64,000 nt of DNA, taken from positions 682,001-746,000 of the forward strand of contig NZ_CP113517.1 in the NCBI RefSeq assembly GCF_024360925.2. Reading direction: 5' to 3'. Every line of letters begins with the position of its first letter. The first letter of the stretch is position 1. Both the position numbers and the translations under genes were made by a program. Below the pieces are notes generated by a model, which ran no database searches, was not told where the DNA came from, and saw only the letters and a program-made list of their open reading frames with translations. Below are positions 62,987 to 64,000 of this stretch, piece after piece. This stretch comes from Methylomonas rapida (GTDB lineage Bacteria; Pseudomonadota; Gammaproteobacteria; Methylococcales; Methylomonadaceae).

Positions 62987-64000
62987 ATGAAAGACAAATT
63001 GATTATTTTTGATACGACCTTGCGCGATGGCGAGCAAAGTCCGGGTGCGTCGATGACGCGTGATGAAAAAGTCCGGATTGCCCGCGCCCTGGAGCGCATG
63101 CGGGTGGACGTGATCGAAGCCGGTTTTCCAGCCGCCAGCCAGGGCGACTTCGAGGCGGTGCAAGCCGTCGCCGACGCGATCAAGGACAGCACGGTGTGCG
63201 GTTTGGCCCGGGCCCTGGACAAGGACATCGATCGGGCCGGCGAAGCCTTGAAGGGCGCGAAAAGCTCGCGTATCCACACCTTCATCGCCACGTCGCCGAT
63301 TCATATGGCGAAGAAACTGAACATGCAGCCGGATCAGGTTATCGAGTATGCGGTGCGTGCGGTGAAACGGGCGCGGCAATATACCGACAACGTCGAATTC
63401 TCGCCGGAAGATGCCGGTCGATCCGAAGAAGATTTCTTGTGCCGGATTTTGGAAGCGGTGATCGACGCCGGCGCCACCACGCTGAACATTCCGGACACGG
63501 TCGGCTACAGCATGCCGCAACAGTTCGGCGCGACGATCGCCAATCTGATCAACCGGATACCGAACTCGGACAAGGCGATTTTCTCGGTGCATTGTCATAA
63601 CGACTTGGGCCTGGCGGTGGCCAACTCGTTGTCGGCTGTGATGAACGGCGCCCGTCAGGTCGAATGCACGATCAACGGCCTGGGCGAGCGTGCCGGCAAT
63701 GCTTCGTTGGAAGAGGTGGTGATGGCCGTGCGCACGCGGCAGGATTTCTTTCCCTGCGATACCGGTTTGGATGCCCGCGAGATCGTCGCCTGTTCCAAAT
63801 TGGTGTCATCGATTACCGGTTTCCCGGTACAGCCTAACAAGGCCATCGTCGGCGCCAATGCCTTCGCCCATGAATCCGGCATTCATCAGGACGGTGTATT
63901 GAAAAACCGCGAGACTTACGAAATCATGCGGGCAGAGGATGTGGGCTGGAGTACCAATCGCATGGTATTGGGCAAGCATTCCGGTCGTAACGCGTTCAAG
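62987..64000 (+). CDS. leuA: 2-isopropylmalate synthase (N-terminal 338 codons)
   Basis: First committed step of leucine synthesis. The frame from the ATG at 62987 (preceded by ACGGAG) to the window edge includes [49 protein letters not shown], the HMGL-family catalytic motif. [36 protein letters not shown] and [13 protein letters not shown] follow. The C-terminal leucine-binding regulatory domain lies beyond the window. The Leu-rich leader upstream points to attenuation in addition to feedback inhibition. Confidence 0.96.
   Translation, partial: MKDKLIIFDTTLRDGEQSPGASMTRDEKVRIARALERMRVDVIEAGFPAASQGDFEAVQAVADAIKDSTVCGLARALDKDIDRAGEALKGAKSSRIHTFIATSPIHMAKKLNMQPDQVIEYAVRAVKRARQYTDNVEFSPEDAGRSEEDFLCRILEAVIDAGATTLNIPDTVGYSMPQQFGATIANLINRIPNSDKAIFSVHCHNDLGLAVANSLSAVMNGARQVECTINGLGERAGNASLEEVVMAVRTRQDFFPCDTGLDAREIVACSKLVSSITGFPVQPNKAIVGANAFAHESGIHQDGVLKNRETYEIMRAEDVGWSTNRMVLGKHSGRNAFK

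Noticed and set aside
62987..64000. Riboswitch in front of leuA
   Set aside because: No known leucine riboswitch class; the leader peptide explains the region better.

Overview
The window is chromosomal DNA from a gammaproteobacterium, most probably a methanotroph of the Methylococcales (Methylomonas-like). The evidence is two adjacent NAD(P)-dependent methylene-tetrahydromethanopterin dehydrogenase genes, a quinoprotein-associated SoxYZ-like carrier with its metallohydrolase, a PEP-CTERM/exosortase-associated acyltransferase, a copper-type HvfA peptide gene, and ordinary gammaproteobacterial housekeeping genes (lptD, glnE, rapA, slyX, hslVU, ubiEJB, erpA). No phage, plasmid, CRISPR array or complete insertion sequence was seen. 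Gene density is high and most genes are chromosomal core genes. Species assignment is inference.

Layout. 0-3.7 kb: lptD (cut by the left edge) divergent from the peptidoglycan-recycling pair amgK-murU. 3.8-8.5 kb: a hybrid histidine kinase translationally coupled to an HD-GYP response regulator. 8.5-12.3 kb: PEP-CTERM acyltransferase, rubredoxin, proS and a GacA/UvrY regulator. 12.3-15.1 kb: two mtdB paralogues and suhB. 15.2-18.7 kb: trmJ-cysE-iscR-iscS-iscA with an IscR-type promoter. 18.7-21.9 kb: orphan hvfA, def and the quinoprotein-relay genes. 21.9-26.5 kb: cysC, a DHH phosphoesterase and a large VanZ-type membrane protein carrying two long poly-G tracts, ending in an AT-rich gap. 26.5-36 kb: rapA, PilZ, rhlE, cupin, HvfX-type DoxX protein and several DUF genes, a nuclease and a vWA-OmpA lipoprotein. 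36-40 kb: gltX, tRNA-Ala and two tRNA-Glu, purM. 40-49 kb: metA with a P-loop protein and a DUF6763-like gene, slyX, a PBP5-type peptidase, glnE, erpA. 49-56 kb: chemoreceptor plus EAL protein, L,D-transpeptidase, a MITE-like inverted repeat and xthA. 56-64 kb: hslVU, DUF971, ubiE-Uma2-ubiJ-ubiB, and leuA preceded by a leucine-rich leader peptide.

How the genes fit together. C1 metabolism is represented by the tandem dehydrogenases and the periplasmic quinoprotein-associated proteins. Copper handling may be represented by hvfA and hvfX, which lie 12 kb apart without the usual hvfB/hvfC partners. Three c-di-GMP proteins (HD-GYP, PilZ, EAL) lie in different operons, and the EAL gene overlaps a chemoreceptor gene. 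Fe-S assembly is split between the iscRSA operon and erpA. The observations most worth a second look are the leu leader peptide, the poly-G tracts in the VanZ gene, the cofactor-loop difference between the mtdB paralogues, the cysC-DHH pair and the orphan copper-peptide genes. All functional calls come from reading translated motifs and remembered family features; no database search was run.
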